From: Spongilla lacustris
Lineage: Eukaryota > Porifera > Demospongiae > Spongillida > Spongillidae
DNA: 64,000 nt
NCBI GenBank assembly: GCA_949361645.1
Contig: OX442423.1
Coordinates: 8,216,624-8,280,623 of the forward strand
Reading direction: 5' to 3'
The notes beneath the pieces are model-generated. The model did no database searches and was not told where the DNA came from. It saw only the letters and a list, made by a program, of their open reading frames with translations. Positions within the stretch are counted from its first letter, which is position 1. Each line of letters begins with the position of its first letter. Made by a program: the position numbers and the translations under genes. Of the stretch, positions 1 to 12,445 are shown piece after piece.

Positions 1-1185
1 CATGTACAGACCAAGTCATGTGTATGTACACACATGTACAGACCAAGTCATGTGTATGTACACACATGTACAGACCAAGTCATGTGTATGTACACACATG
101 TACAGACCAAGTCATGTGTATGTACACACATGTACAGACCTGTATGTACACACATGTACAGACCAAGTCATGTGTATGTACGCACATGTACAGACCAAGT
201 CATGTGTATGTACACACATGTACAGACCAAGTCATGTGTATGTACACACATGTACAGACCAGGTCATGTGTATGTACGCACATGTACAGACCAAGTCATG
301 TGTATGTACACACATGTACAGACCAAGTCATGTGTATGTACACACATGTACAGACCTGTATGTACACACATGTACAGACCAAGTCATGTGTATGTACACA
401 CATGTACAGACCAAGTCATGTGTATGTACACACATGTACAGACCAAGTCATGTGTATGTACACACATGTACAGACCAAGTCATGTGTATGTACACACATG
501 TACAGACCTGTATGTACACACATGTACAGACCAAGTCATGTGTATGTACACACATGTACAGACCAAGTCATGTGTATGTACACACATGTACAGACCAAGT
601 CATGTGTATGTACACACATGTACAGACCAAGTCATGTGTATGTACGCACATGTACAGACCAAGTCATGTGTATGTACGCACATGTACAGACCAAGTCATG
701 TGTATGTACACACATGTACAGACCAAGTCATGTGTATGTACACACATGTACAGACCAAGTCATGTGTATGTACACACATGTACAGACCAAGTCATGTGTA
801 TGTACACACATGTACAGACCAAGTCATGTGTATGTACACACATGTACAGACCAAGTCATGTGTATGTACGCACATGTACAGACCAAGTCATGTGTATGTA
901 CACACATGTACAGACCAAGTCATGTGTATGTACACACATGTACAGACCTGTATGTACACACATGTACAGACCAAGTCATGTGTATGTACGCACATGTACA
1001 GACCTGTATGTACACACATGTACAGACCAAGTCATGTGTATGTACACACATGTACAGACCTGTATGTACACACATGTACAGACCAAGTCATGTGTATGTA
1101 CGCACATGTACAGACCAAGTCATGTGTATGTACACACATGTACAGACCAAGTCATGTGTATGTACATGTGTGTACACACATGTAC
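1..1185. repeat. 32-bp minisatellite array, about 38 copies
   Basis: The tandem unit begins CATGTACAGACCAAGTCATG and is 32 bp long. A recurrent 24-bp variant lacks AAGTCATG. Single-base variants (for example CGCA for CACA) are scattered through the array. Because 32 is not a multiple of 3, all three plus frames stay open; this is a by-product of a stop-free unit, not coding. The array lies downstream of a minus-strand signal-peptide exon at 1428-1470, so it probably sits in the first intron of that gene. Confidence 0.95.
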
Positions 1186-1427
1186 TATGCATGTACATAA
1201 TCCATGGATTTAGATACAAGTGCAATCCAATCCTGTGACAATCATGAGATAAAACACTGACTGAAAAAGCAGTTACACATGCACAAATATTTAGTGGACA
1301 TAAAACATGTTACGGCAAATGTACAAGTAGTAATTATCAATACTGTACACATGTGGCATATACTTGTATGCTGAATATAAATAATGAATTAAGATGCATG
1401 TTTTTTATATAAATACCATAAACATAC

Positions 1428-1470
1428 CTTGGACTAAGTAGCAGAGGAGAATCAGAATGAAGACCTTCAT
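1428..1470 (-). CDS. Signal-peptide exon of a minus-strand receptor-like gene (gene 0), rest beyond left edge
   Basis: On the minus strand an ATG at 1470 opens 14 codons reading MKVFILILLCYLVQ plus one base, followed by a consensus donor (G/gtatgt) at 1427. Length, hydrophobicity, phase-1 ending and donor match the first exons of genes A1 and A2 (MKMFKLMLLLLYIIR.../gtatgttca). I infer that it starts another secreted or type I membrane protein of the same family, divergent from gene A1, with its other exons left of position 1. No later exon is visible between 1 and 1427, which is occupied by a minisatellite. It could be a stranded relic. Confidence 0.5.
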
Positions 1471-3058
1471 TCCCTAAAAAACCACACAGGTGATTTGAAA
1501 ATCAACACCCACTTAAAACTAGTTAAAACTAATTTTAATAAACATCATTATAATTAGGATTAATGAAGAGAATAGTGCAAAATTTTGTGTAAATCTCTCT
1601 TCTAGTAAGTTTTATAATATGTGCCTAATTATTTTTTTCCAGATTCGCTTGAAAATTTCCCACACCCCTTATCATTAAATCCCAAATGTTATACAGGTGC
1701 TTGATGTACATCATCTGCAGACTATATATACATGTACTTTTTTTTTAATAATAAGGTTATTTAATAGATGGTACCGACAATAAAGTCCATGAAATCTGTC
1801 ATATGCTGACATCCTTTATTCAGGTTAATCTTGCTGAATTTTACATACCAATATCTAAATTACATGTACATGTACATGTACATAACTACATTGTACTTTG
1901 GCTTGGTCCTGCACCATCTGGTTCTTTCTATTGCCAAGAAAGAAAGCTGCCAAGACTTACTTCTTAATGCATGGTACATGCACCTGATGGGGGGATGGTC
2001 CACCATGTCTAATTTAGGTTCCCCACTGGGGCTATGGCCTATTCAATACGAGTTCCATGTCAAAGGTGTTACGTTTACGCACACGTACATATACATAACT
2101 CATAAACATGTAGAACTTGAACTCTGCTTGAAGCAGACATGAACAAATGAGCACACAAGGTACAAGGCACATGCAGAGCAGATTTACGTTCACAGCAGTT
2201 TTAACAGCCAGTACTGCTAACAATATGTTTCAAAAGCACAGCTGGACTGTGGTCCTCTTTACATACCATATTGTCTGGGTTTTAAATATATGCACGTGTA
2301 TACATAGAGAGAGATGGGTGGTACGTGGTATTGCCTGCTAACGGTTATGCTCAATATATCAGTTTTATAGGGCGTGGTTCAATTATAGATCGCAAACCAA
2401 ATGGGTGTGGTACATACTCGCATACACGTACGTGTAAACAAAAGGGCCAACAAAAAAGAACTGAAGATTTGTACAAGTGCATAATTCAACGGTGCGCGAT
2501 TTGGACCAAGTGTATTTTGCTTGGGATTAAAGGTATACGACCCGTTTGTTTTGGATTTCACAAGCGCTAAGCCAATACACAGTATACCGGTATATAAAAT
2601 AAATAAGGTATACCTACTACACCAGTCCGCGATCTCTGGCGACACAAAGATAAGTTAACTCACAGATTACCTCGGACATGCTCCAACCCGACAATATATT
2701 AATAGGCACAATAAAATCACGTGATAATGGACTGGGGACTCTAGCAATAACATCTACACAGCTGGAAAATATTATCGCATACCGGGGTATTGTACGTATG
2801 TTATCAAATTGCGGTATAGGCTTGATACCCGACCTGCCAACTAATTCTAACGATGATTGGACGACTAGTACTGCTGTCACCATTCAGCTATAAATGACCA
2901 TTCACCTTTATTGATCCAACTTAGGATATAATTTAGGCGGTATCGCGATTGGGTGTAAGATACTGGTATAGTCAATCGTACCCAGACGTTGGTTTATATA
3001 GGCCTACATGTACGTCTGATTAGATATTATAGTAAATCTATGCTACTAGCCATTGTAA
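1471..3058. other. Intergenic, AT-rich, no gene seen
   Basis: This is the interval between the divergent starts of gene 0 and gene A1, before the TIR element at 3066. It contains scattered TACATGTA-type motifs and short T runs. The short open frames here have no recognisable domain, splice context or family resemblance. Confidence 0.6.
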
Positions 3059-3065
3059 GTGTAAT

Positions 3066-3922
3066 CATAGATATTTAAGTAAGGGGATTGGAAACGCATC
3101 ACGTGAGCGCATGATTGTACACGTACACTCCTTGACACGGTTATTATTACCCTTAAACCAATGAAGACTTGAAATCTGCTGCTACTGTGGGATTTGTTTT
3201 CGTCCTAAAACGTCATATTACATCTTCCTACGTGTCTGTAAGCCATTCTTTAACTGGCACGGCTCCTTGCTCTTATTGTTTGCTTGCTGAACGCGATTTT
3301 CTAGTACCTTACGCGACTCGGTTACGGACTGTACCTTTTATTTTTGACCAGTTCATCCCAGCGCGACTCTGTTACTACTACGTCGTTGGTAGGTCATATC
3401 TGTATGCCTTTCCTTAATTTTGTGTACGGAGGACTGTTCCTTTGTTCGCAACCTCCATTCTAGTACGTAAGAAGCGTAAATGGAGTTACTTTGGCACTGT
3501 ACCTTTTTCTACGATTCTAAATGTGCTGGCGCGCTAAACGTTGCATATTATAGATGTGCACAGTGTGCTACGTGCCTATTGGCTGTCATTTTCCCATTAA
3601 CCGTATCGCCTTAGGAGAGGTAACGAAGCTAAGGAGAGAAGCATTTATCGATTTTTGATTATTTTTTAAGCAATGGGTATAAGACATTACGAGTGTGTAG
3701 AAGAAAGTATGACTGGAAAACAAAGGCTTTGGGTACCAGGCTTTGCTTGTCCATATACCATTCGCAAAGACGTGAACCTGTGATCCTGACGTCTCGGTCC
3801 CTATAGTCCATAAAACAGCTGCTGAATACGATATGAATTTTTAATTGTAGGCGTAACAAGGACTGTACGTGACTAATTAGATTCATTGATCCGTTTCCAA
3901 TCCCCTTACTTTAATATCTATG
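3066..3922. mobile_element. Non-autonomous TIR DNA transposon, about 857 bp
   Basis: About 35-bp terminal inverted repeats begin CATAGATATTTAAGTAAGGG and end with the near-complement (...CTTTAATATCTATG). Both ends are flanked by the exact 7-bp direct repeat GTGTAAT (3059-3065 and 3923-3929), read as a target-site duplication. An internal 82-codon open frame (3169-3417, +) is not recognised. No transposase is visible. Superfamily unresolved; 7-8 bp duplications occur in hAT and P-like elements. Confidence 0.7.
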
Positions 3923-3929
3923 GTGTAAT

Positions 3930-4147
3930 CAGCGGCGTAGGAAGGAGTTTAAAAGTGGGGGGGGGGGGGGGGGGGGGGGGAATCCCCTTGCGGTAGGTAG
4001 TCGGGCGGGCCCTACCACCGCAACCTACCTAAGCTAAACCACTTTTTAATAATTTAAGCAGGTAATTCGTCATCGAAGCATTCTGAGCAAAAGATAGGTT
4101 TCGCTTGGTTTCTAATAAAAATAAAATATTATCGCTGGTGGAAAAGT

Positions 4148-4183
<36 letters not shown>

Positions 4184-4213
4184 TGCCCCGCCCCCCCCTT
4201 TCCTACGCCACTG
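3930..4213. mobile_element. MITE with CAGYGGCGTAGGAAGG ends and internal G24/G32 runs
   Basis: The left end CAGCGGCGTAGGAAGG and right end CCTTTCCTACGCCACTG are inverted repeats. TGTAAT flanks both sides. The interior holds poly-G runs at 3957-3980 (24 G) and 4148-4179 (32 G) and no coding potential. It sits directly against the right target duplication of the preceding TIR element. The CAGTGGCGTAG-type terminus suggests a hAT-like non-autonomous element; that assignment is inference. Confidence 0.65.
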
Positions 4214-4330
4214 CTGTAATGTTTTTAAGCAGGACTCGACTTGTTGTTATTGCATTATATTTATATTTCACAAATTACAAACCTGCATGCAATAAACTTA
4301 CCACTGACCTCACAAGTGACATGTATACAG

Positions 4331-4488
4331 GATTTGAAGGGCCAAGGTGGTGTAAAAAGGAAGGGAACAATGATTAGAGATGCGATAAACAAAATAGTTC
4401 TATATTTAGCACTTTTATAGAACAGCATTACATTTAATGTTTCATCTGCATGTTCCCTTCCTTTGTACACCACCATTGCCTTCAAATC
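4331..4488. mobile_element. MITE, ATTTGAAGGCAATGGTGG family, copy 1
   Basis: The left arm starts GATTTGAAGGGCCAAGGTGG and the right arm is its inverse (ACACCACCATTGCCTTCAAATC). The same termini occur at 6114-6296 inside an intron of gene A1, and one end recurs near 54459 in gene A2. About 158 bp, no coding sequence. Confidence 0.6.
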
Positions 4489-4985
4489 TTACATGTACAT
4501 AACACAATCTTACATACCACTAACTTTCTCAAAGAAACTGTTTTTTTCTTCTTATATCTTGTTTACTTCATCTATTTATTGACTAGTCATACCAATATGG
4601 CGTAACATTGTGTACCTGTACCTGCCCAGAGTATTGTCCCCTGACCCAAACGTAAGGAAGTGTACACAGCCAGCACTCTTGTATTGTAATGTACACACTG
4701 CCTGGTAAGAATAACTTACCATTATAGTTACCCTTACACAGTCAGCACTTTTTCACTTAAATGTACAGCTTTAACAGAATAAACTTGCACACTGCTGTAT
4801 TAATCTTGGAAAATATTGCGTCACACCAGGTAAATCACATTCATGACAATATATTAAAAGCAATGTGCACACAACATACATGTAACTTATGCAATTTGCC
4901 AACTGCATGAGCTCTATGAAATCATGATGTAGCCCCCCCCCCCCCCTCCCACCTCCCCCAAAAGTCCTATTATTTGCAGTCCACA
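4489..4985. other. Region upstream of gene A1
   Basis: This contains the presumed 5' flank of gene A1, with a C-rich run near 4933-4960 just before the start codon. I see no TATA box I would defend and no other gene. Confidence 0.4.
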
Positions 4986-7900
4986 ATGAAGATGTTCAAA
5001 CTGATGTTATTGCTTCTCTACATCATCAGAGGTATGTTCATGGGGCTACTGTGCAGGGGGGCATACATGTTGTAAAACATGTGTTAAGAAAACTGCTTCA
5101 TTTTTTGTGTATACATGTACATGTACACTATTACTAATTACATGTACATGTACACATGTACATGCTTTCTTTTTTTTTTTCTACCGAAGCCGGCAATCAA
5201 AAATTATTATCTTATTATGATAATGTAATACGATGTACTTGGTATGTGTATATTCTATCCTCTTCCCCAGTCCATGCCCAGACGCTGATCTGTCAGGTTA
5301 ATGGAGGTGTGGTCTCATGTCTTCCTCCTGTGGTCTGTCCTGGGGCCCAGGTGACCTTTACAGCTACTGTCCAGCTTGTTGCTAATAACATATGGCTACT
5401 GCCCACTGGAACATGCAGTGGTTCTACTACACCAGATAGCATTATAATACCTCAGACTGTAGGTTCTTGCAAAGGCATAACCATGACATGTGGACCCTAC
5501 ACAGCTACCAATGCTGACCCTGGTGCATCCAATCCATGTCTGACTAGTACCTTGTCAGTGACAGCCACCAGCAGTATGACATCATCAGTGATCCAGGTTG
5601 GAACCAGATCTTTGGGTGGTCAGAATGCCATTGTGAATACCACACAAATAACAGTCATTGGTAAGAATGTTGTATTGCAGAGACAGTTGTGGTTATACAG
5701 CCTGTAGCATGATTACTGATTACATGATTTTCTGTACACCAACTTCAGACAGTAACATACTTGATCGGTTTCTGTACAGAATCCTCATCACAACTTTGAC
5801 CATCACTCGTATATTGAAAAAGCAAAGATTACTAATCATTTGTATGAAGTTTGGTCTCTCACTCTCTCCCCCTCCCCCACCCCACTTCTCTTTGCTAAAT
5901 TTAGTGCATGGACATTCATGGTAATATCGAGAATGATTTATCGTTTTGCTTCCAGCACCAATACATGTACATTGCAGCAGTGGGTAGCGACTGTGACATG
6001 TTGGGGTCCCTAAGACTAGTAATAATGTCTATTACATCATGAGTTATGACATTGAATATGTATCTGAACATGACTGTTTTGAAAGCATCCAGTTATGAGA
6101 AATAAAAACATGTTCAATGAGAAAGCTGGTGGTATATAGAATTTGAAGGCAATGGTGGTGTAAGGATAATATACATGTAGCCAGTGCACATGAACAACAA
6201 ATAACTTTTTTTGTTTAAATTAGAACCAATTGTTTCCTTCCTTTTTACACCACTATTGCCTTCAAATCCTATATACCACCCCATTTCTCATTGAGAATGT
6301 ATGTTATCTTCATGTAATATTCTTCAGCTCCCCCTGGACCTCCAATTGTTATGGCACAAACCATTGGTCCAGACATGGTACAAGTGGTGGTGAGCCCCTC
6401 CCCCAATGGTGGTCTTCCTACAAGCTACAATGTCACCATCAGTAACAGCAGCTACACCAGTAGTCCTGTGGTCATGGCCAGTGGATCTGCAATGGTCACC
6501 TTCACTGGACTGAGGAATGTCTCAACTTACAACATCTCAGTGGTGGCCATCAACTGTGCTGGGAATACCAGTACACAGAGTTACATCTCATGTAAGTACA
6601 CAGGTTTGGTACAGATGTCTGTATGTACACAGGTTTGGTACAGATATGTCTGTATGTACACAGGTTTGGTACAGATGTCTGTATGTACACAGGTTTGGTA
6701 CAGATGTCTGTATGTACACAGGTTTGGTACAGATGTCTGTATGTACACAGGTTTGGTACAGATGTCTGTATGTACACAGGTTTGGTACAGATGTCTGTAT
6801 GTACACAGGTTTGGTACAGATGTCTGTATGTACACAGGTTTGGTACAGATGTCTGTATGTACACAGGTTTGGTACAGATGTCTGTATGTACACAGGTTTG
6901 GTACAGATGTCTGTATGTACACAGGTTTGGTACAGATGTCTGTATGTACACAGGTTTGGTACAGATGTCTGTATGTACACAGGTTTGGTACAGATGTCTG
7001 TATGTACAGATATCTGTGTGTACACAGGTTTGGTACAGATATCTGTATGCACACAGGTTTGGTTAAGGATAACATATACATGCACTTGTAAAGAACACTG
7101 TTCATGGACACTTCCATTGTTGACATCATAAGTATAATTGTACCTATATAGTGCCAGCTTCAAGCCTATCTCCTCAAACCACGTCGTGTTCATGTACTCT
7201 CATCACCACCTCAAGTGCTTGCATCACCACATCATCAACTCCTGCAACTATATATTCAGGCAAGTATTATAATATATCTTAAACTTACTTTACATGTACA
7301 TGTAGGCAACTGCATTCACCAGTCTCTGAAACACGCTCATTAGACTCAGCATTGCGTTTATGTTTCTTTTTTATTTTATGTCTGTAATTCTTGTCATATT
7401 GTTTATGCTGCAATATTAATAACATCTGAGTGATGTTAATTGTGTACAAAAATTAAGGAATGTCTATTTGCACACCCCACTACCACTTTTCTAAGGCAAA
7501 AACATTTTTGTCCATGATATTCAACTCCCTAGTATGGTAATCCCACCTCCTGCATAATGTTCTGCATGCTGAAGATTCTGAATACATGTAGCGATGTTAC
7601 AGTATTCCTTACAATTGTGATGATGTAACAGCCTTCAACAGCCTTCCTTATCATTGTACTGTATTGGACTTTGTATTATGTTTCAGTTATTGTTAGAGCA
7701 TTTCCATGATTTACTTGCGTATGAAGATACTCTTGGTATGTATCAGACGCACAATATGTAAGAAAGATGATGAACCCAAGTTTTTTATGGGAGTGCAAAG
7801 TCAGAAATTTTTCATCAAATCAACTTTAACATGGACACTGTAGCAGCATTACTTGTTGAAGTATCAGGTCACAATCTGCTTCTGAATGTTGTAATTATTC

Positions 7901-8613
7901 TATACATCAACAATCATGGAAAATCAATCACAATCGGTTAATTAACTGGTAATTGAAATTCTAACAGCAAAAGAAGATGTGATGGTGAATTACAATTAAT
8001 TTATTTAATATTGATTAAAGCCTCAAAAACCCTACGTTGTGGAAATCAAAATATGATAATTTCAATTTCAAACAAACAGTTTACAGCTTTATAAATAGCC
8101 TACATTTAAGGCCTACCTACATTACATTTATTAAAATGGTTTTAATCATGGAATTTGGAGCATTTGGATGTTTATAAAATGATATGTTTGTAAAAAGGTG
8201 TTGTTGTAAATTATTATTTTCTTTGATTGAATATTTACATGTACATGTTGTTTGTTTACATCAGCATTTTAGCACACATTATTGGAAAGTTACCTGTAGA
8301 TTAGCTCTGTGTGGTTAATTTTTTTGATTGTGTGGTATCTGGACATTTAGTTTCAGGTTCAAATATTGTCTCCATTGACACTCCTACTGCTGTTGGAATA
8401 ACATTTGCCATCACCTTTATCATATCCTTCTCTATGGGAATGTTGGTGGCCTTCATCATATTGTGTGTCTGCTACATACCAAGAGTATCTTCTATCACTA
8501 CTGAAGCTTCCATCCCTACTACATATGAGGTGGTGGGCATTAATCAGAAGCAGACCAGTACAATAGAGCTAGAGAGCAATGCTGCATATGGAATAGCAAA
8601 GGAAACGGCCTAG
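4986..8613 (+). CDS. Gene A1: type I membrane receptor, signal peptide / Ig-like / FN3 / stalk / TM / ITSM-like tail
   Basis: Spliced model 4986-5031, 5271-5660, 6328-6591, 7158-7259, 8357-8613; 352 aa, all junctions phase 1. Exon 1 gives the signal peptide (MKMFKLMLLLLYIIR..., cleavage likely after HAQ at residue 19). Exon 2 (residues about 20-145) is a Cys-rich Ig-like domain with a core Trp (NIWLLP). Exon 3 (146-233) is FN3 with several N-glycosylation sequons and the Asn-Cys-Ala-Gly strand typical of this locus. Exon 4 is a Ser/Thr-rich stalk. Exon 5 carries the TM (about 280-306, from VGITFAITFIISF) and a 46-residue tail. The tail has TTYEVV at Tyr324, which fits the ITSM pattern TxYxx(V/I), and a second Tyr345. 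Intron 4 uses a GC donor (CAG/gcaagt). A MITE (6114-6296) sits in intron 2 and a minisatellite (6591-7070) in intron 3. Ligand unknown; the adhesion or recognition role is inferred from architecture. Confidence 0.82.
6114..6296. mobile_element. MITE in intron 2 of gene A1 (ATTTGAAGGCAATGGTGG family)
   Basis: Inverted arms of more than 40 bp include TGGTGGTATATAGAATTTGA on the left and the complementary CAAATCCTATATACCACC on the right. Wholly intronic in the gene A1 model. The same termini are at 4331-4488. Confidence 0.65.
6591..7072. repeat. 29-bp minisatellite in intron 3 of gene A1, about 16 copies
   Basis: The unit begins GTACACAGGTTTGGTACAGA followed by TGTCTGTAT. The array starts immediately at the FN3 exon donor (T/gtaagtacacagg), so the donor lies next to the first unit. 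Open frames on both strands are repeat artefacts. A single unit also survives at about 23296-23330, beside an exon-4 relic, and a decayed one follows the FN3 exon of gene A2 (56372-56430). Confidence 0.92.
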
Positions 8614-8884
8614 AGTGGAGATGAATCTAGTGTGTTGATTTTGTAGTTATTTGTTGTCTTAGAATATACTTGTACTTCAACATATAGGTATATACCAGCA
8701 GATCGGGCACATATGTTAATATTATGCCATAATTAATGTTTTGGCCTTTTAGTGGACTGGTTGTATCATTGTTTATTGTTTTGGTCGTCAGGTTCAAATC
8801 ACAACATCCACTACACATGTACTGCTGAGAAATGTGTGTTTGTGCACCAGTAACAAGAGGTCACTGTCCAACCACTAGAGTGGC

Positions 8885-9356
8885 TTCTTTGCCATACATA
8901 TGCACGTCAGGGAAGGGGATGAGGTGGTGAAGGGAAGGGGATGAGGTGGCGAAGGGAAGGGGATGAGGTGGCGAAGGAAAGTGAATGAGGTGGGTGAAGG
9001 GAAGGGGATGAGGTGGTGAAGGGAAGGGGATGAGGTGGTGAAGGGAAGGGGATGAGGTGGTGAAGGGAAGGGGATGAGGTGGTGAAGGGAAGGGGATGAG
9101 GTGGTGAAGGGAAGGGGATGAGGTGGTGAAGGGAAGGGGATGAGGTGGTGAAGGGAAGGGGATGAGGTGGTGAAGGGAAGGTGGTAAAGGGAAGGGGATG
9201 AGGTGGTGAAGGGAAGGTGGTGAAGGGAAGGGGATGAGGTGGTGAAGGGAAGGTGGTGAAGGGAAGGGGATGAGGTGGTGAAGGGAAGGGGATGAGGTGG
9301 TGAAGGGAAGGGGATGAGGTGGTGAAGGGAAGGGGATGAGGTGGTGAAGGGAAGAG
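8885..9356. repeat. 22-bp minisatellite, about 20 copies (copy 1)
   Basis: The unit is GAAGGGAAGGGGATGAGGTG plus GT, a purine-rich strand. Some units are shortened (GAAGGGAAGGTGGT). The homologous array downstream of gene A2 is at 58215-58745, at the same place relative to the TM exon, which supports segmental duplication. Its Ser/Pro-rich open frames are not genes. Confidence 0.93.
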
Positions 9357-9359
9357 GAT

Positions 9360-10669
9360 GAATATTAATGTCAATGGGTGTGGTCATGATTCCCCTTTGG
9401 CTGTCATGATTTTGAGGTTTGCTTTGTTCCACAAAGATGTAAGATGTTCTTGTTCTTTATAGAGCATCCTGAAGGGTGCAAGTTATTGTTAGGTTTTACT
9501 ATGATAATGAGCTGGCTAGGTTACTATGGCTGGTGTTGACAAATATGGGGGTTGTTTATCAAACACAGAAACCTGTTGTATAGTTCATGCTACACACCAC
9601 AGTAGCAGGTACTGGAGTAACAACAAGGCACTGTAAATGGCCACACAGAAACTGACTGTATCCTGCATTGACGCATACATTTGACACATTTTGAGCTAGT
9701 AAGAGCTTACATGTATATAAGCTATTAGACATCTCAAGACTTCATGTATCATGAAAGGGTTAATCCGTAGAACTCCTAAGAGAGTGCACATTAACGGGAA
9801 TCAGGAGGGGGAGGAGGGAAGGCTGGTACGGTTTTCACAATATCATGGGCACATCACAAAGGCACACATCCTTCTGATATGACCACACCCTGCCTTATAG
9901 TAATCAGGTGTATTGAGGCAGTGAGAGGTTGAAGATTAAGCCACGAAGATTTAGTGCCTGTGAATGAGTGAGGGTGCCTGTGTGGGGGCATGTGACTGAG
10001 TATGGATACCATTACACAATGTTGCGCACGAGGAAGGGTGTGGTTGCATGGGCACTGTTGATATATCAACATTTGCACATGTTTCTAATTAACACTCAAT
10101 GAATGACATAATACAACCTTGCCCTTGATGTGGTTATAGAAAAAGCACAGAAGGACTCAAGCACAGAATGTTTGTTATGGCAAGGGCTTCTACACCCTCC
10201 TCTTCCCTTGTCATTTCTTAATTAAATGAAATTGGTTACTTGAATTAGCGATACTGATATACAAGACATGATGGCTGAAATATTATATCAATTGTTGAAT
10301 GTCTACTACATGTACATGGATTTTTTTTTTCCATAATTTTTAGTGAACATTACAATCTCCATGCATGCAATTACGCTATAGCCATTGTTTCAAACCAAAT
10401 ACGTTGTTGTAGGAATCTTTGCCACAATGTATGTGAGAGTTTATTAATTGCTAGCAACAATAATAAACTACATTGCAGAAGGTAGGCAAATAACTAAAAT
10501 TTAAGTCCAGGCTATGTCCAAATGCCTTGTGATATTTTTGATTTTCTGAGGTCATGAATTTGCTCGATTGTATATTTAGGATCAACAAATATTATTGCCA
10601 ACACTATTGCTCCAACACACCATCACTTAGTAAAACTACACCTTTTAGCAGTATGGTCACAAACATGTT
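9360..10669. other. Non-coding, part of the duplicated block
   Basis: Parts of this stretch (for example around 9380-9480 and 9600-10080) are homologous to 58790-59300 in the second copy. I see no exon or RNA gene. Confidence 0.5.
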
Positions 10670-10800
10670 GTCCTTCAAATTTTCAGGAAACTGTAAAAAT
10701 TAAACTGATTTGTTGTCAGCAACGAGCAATACCCTTGTGTACTCTGGCAAGGACAGTTGTTGAAGACAACCTATACAGAGGAAGATTATCCTTTATCTAG
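10670..10800. mobile_element. Half of a fold-back element
   Basis: The sequence from TTTTCAGGAAACTGTAAAAA to the TTATCCTT end matches the right arm of the complete fold-back element at 59311-59673. The left arm is missing here, so this copy is truncated or rearranged. Confidence 0.5.
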
Positions 10801-10888
10801 TACCTGGCACTGGACTATCCCTGGGAAAACTTCTGGTTTTGATACATCACAGCAACCAAACAAGTGCACAACAAGATAAGGTTGATAA

Positions 10889-10912
10889 GGGGGGGGGGGG
10901 GGGGGGGGGGGG
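10889..10912 (+). repeat. Poly-G run (24 G)
   Basis: Uninterrupted G homopolymer followed by GTATGAGGGGGAGTCCCCTAAG. It is one of about nine runs of 17-32 G or C in the window. Confidence 0.95.
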
Positions 10913-11674
10913 TATGAGGGGGAGTCCCCTAAGGCCTTATGGACTCCATTTCTCACTTCATCAAAAAAATGACATCATTTATAGCAGCACATCCTTCACT
11001 TGTGCTGCACCTTATGGCCTTATTTGCAAAAGAACAGAAGCCAATTAAAGGGAGGGGGAGGGTCACGAATAAATAATGAAGTTATATAGAGCATCCATAT
11101 TATCATGGCTCGATACACTTGGCTGAGGCAATAGGTAAACTCTCCTATTGATAGCAGATAGCAATTATTTGTGTCTGTTTGATTGCCAGCCAAATTGGAA
11201 GAATGGAGAAAGTGTGCTGAATGAGGCCAAGGATATCCTGGGATATCCTGGCTTGAACTGTATGGTTTTTGCCACTTGCCAGCCAAACATTCTAACAGTG
11301 ATTTTGCTTCACAACCCATGACATCATCAATGGAAAATACCCATTTTGATTATTTGGTGTCTTAGTAATTGGTATTATTTTATGATGCAATGGTCATGAT
11401 TGGGTATGAGTACTCATGGGGTGTAGCCATTGGGTGAGCATATTAAAAAACTTGCGGAATTATCTTAAAAATCTTGGAAATGACATTTAACTACACCAGT
11501 GAAAGCTTGCTATTGGAAATATGGTCCAATGTTTTGGCGCATGTTACTATGGCTGAGGTTTACAAATGTGATTGTTTGGTCTTCAGGTTCAAACCACAGC
11601 ATCAAGTAAATTTAGTGCACCAGTACCAAGAGGTCACTGTCCTAGCACAAGAGTGGCTCCTTTACATGTGCATG

Positions 11675-12445
11675 GAAGGCTCTCATAGCTTGTGCATGTC
11701 CCCATGGAAGGGTACATGTAAGCTCTCATGTCCCCATGGAAGGGTACATGTAGAGCCCTCATGTCCCCATGGAAGGGTACATGTAGTCCTCATGTCCCCA
11801 TGGAAGGGTACATGTAGTCCTCATGTCCCCATGGAAGGGTACATGTAGCCCTCATGTCCCCATGGAAGGGTACATGTACTCCTCATGTCCCCATGGAAGG
11901 GTACATGTAGCTCTCATGTCCCCATGGAAGGGTACATGTAGCTCTCATGTCCCCATGGAAGGGTACATGTAGTCCTCATGTCCCCATGGAAGGGTACATG
12001 TAGAGCCCTCATGTCCCCATGGAAGGGTACATGTAGTCCTCATGTCCCCGTGGAAGGGTACATGTAGCTCTCATGTCCCCGTGGAAGGGTACATGTAGCT
12101 CTCATGTCCCCGTGGAAGGGTACATGTAGCTCTCATGTCCCCATGGAAGGGTACATGTAGCTCTCATGTCCCCATGGAAGGGTACATGTAGCCCTCATGT
12201 CCCCATGGAAGGGTACATGTAGTCCTCATGCCCCCATGGAAGGGTACATGTAGCCCTCATGTCCCCATGGAAGGGTACATGTAGCCCTCATGTCCCCATG
12301 GAAGGGTACATGTAGCTCTCATGTCCCCATGGAAGGGTACATGTAGCTCTCATGTTCCCATGGAAGGGTACATGTAGTCCTCATGTCCCCATGGAAGGGT
12401 ACATGTAGTCCTCATGTCCCCATGGAAGGGTACATGTAGCCCTCG
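11675..12445. repeat. 31-bp minisatellite, about 25 copies (copy 1)
   Basis: The unit contains CCCCATGGAAGGGTACATGT followed by AG(T/C)CCTCATGT. Variants include CCCCGTGG and CCCCTGG forms and a few AGAGCC units. The second copy at about 59910-60605 is shorter and split by a MITE insertion. Confidence 0.93.

Noticed and set aside
2..1238. Three overlapping open frames of about 400 codons each
   Set aside because: Produced by a stop-free 32-bp repeat read in all frames; no splice sites, no conserved composition, no plausible protein.
3169..3417. 82-codon open frame inside the TIR element as a transposase
   Set aside because: No catalytic motif or family resemblance; too short.
6591..7072. 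CRISPR-like array
   Set aside because: Units are contiguous with no unique spacers, in a eukaryotic intron. The same applies to the other minisatellites.
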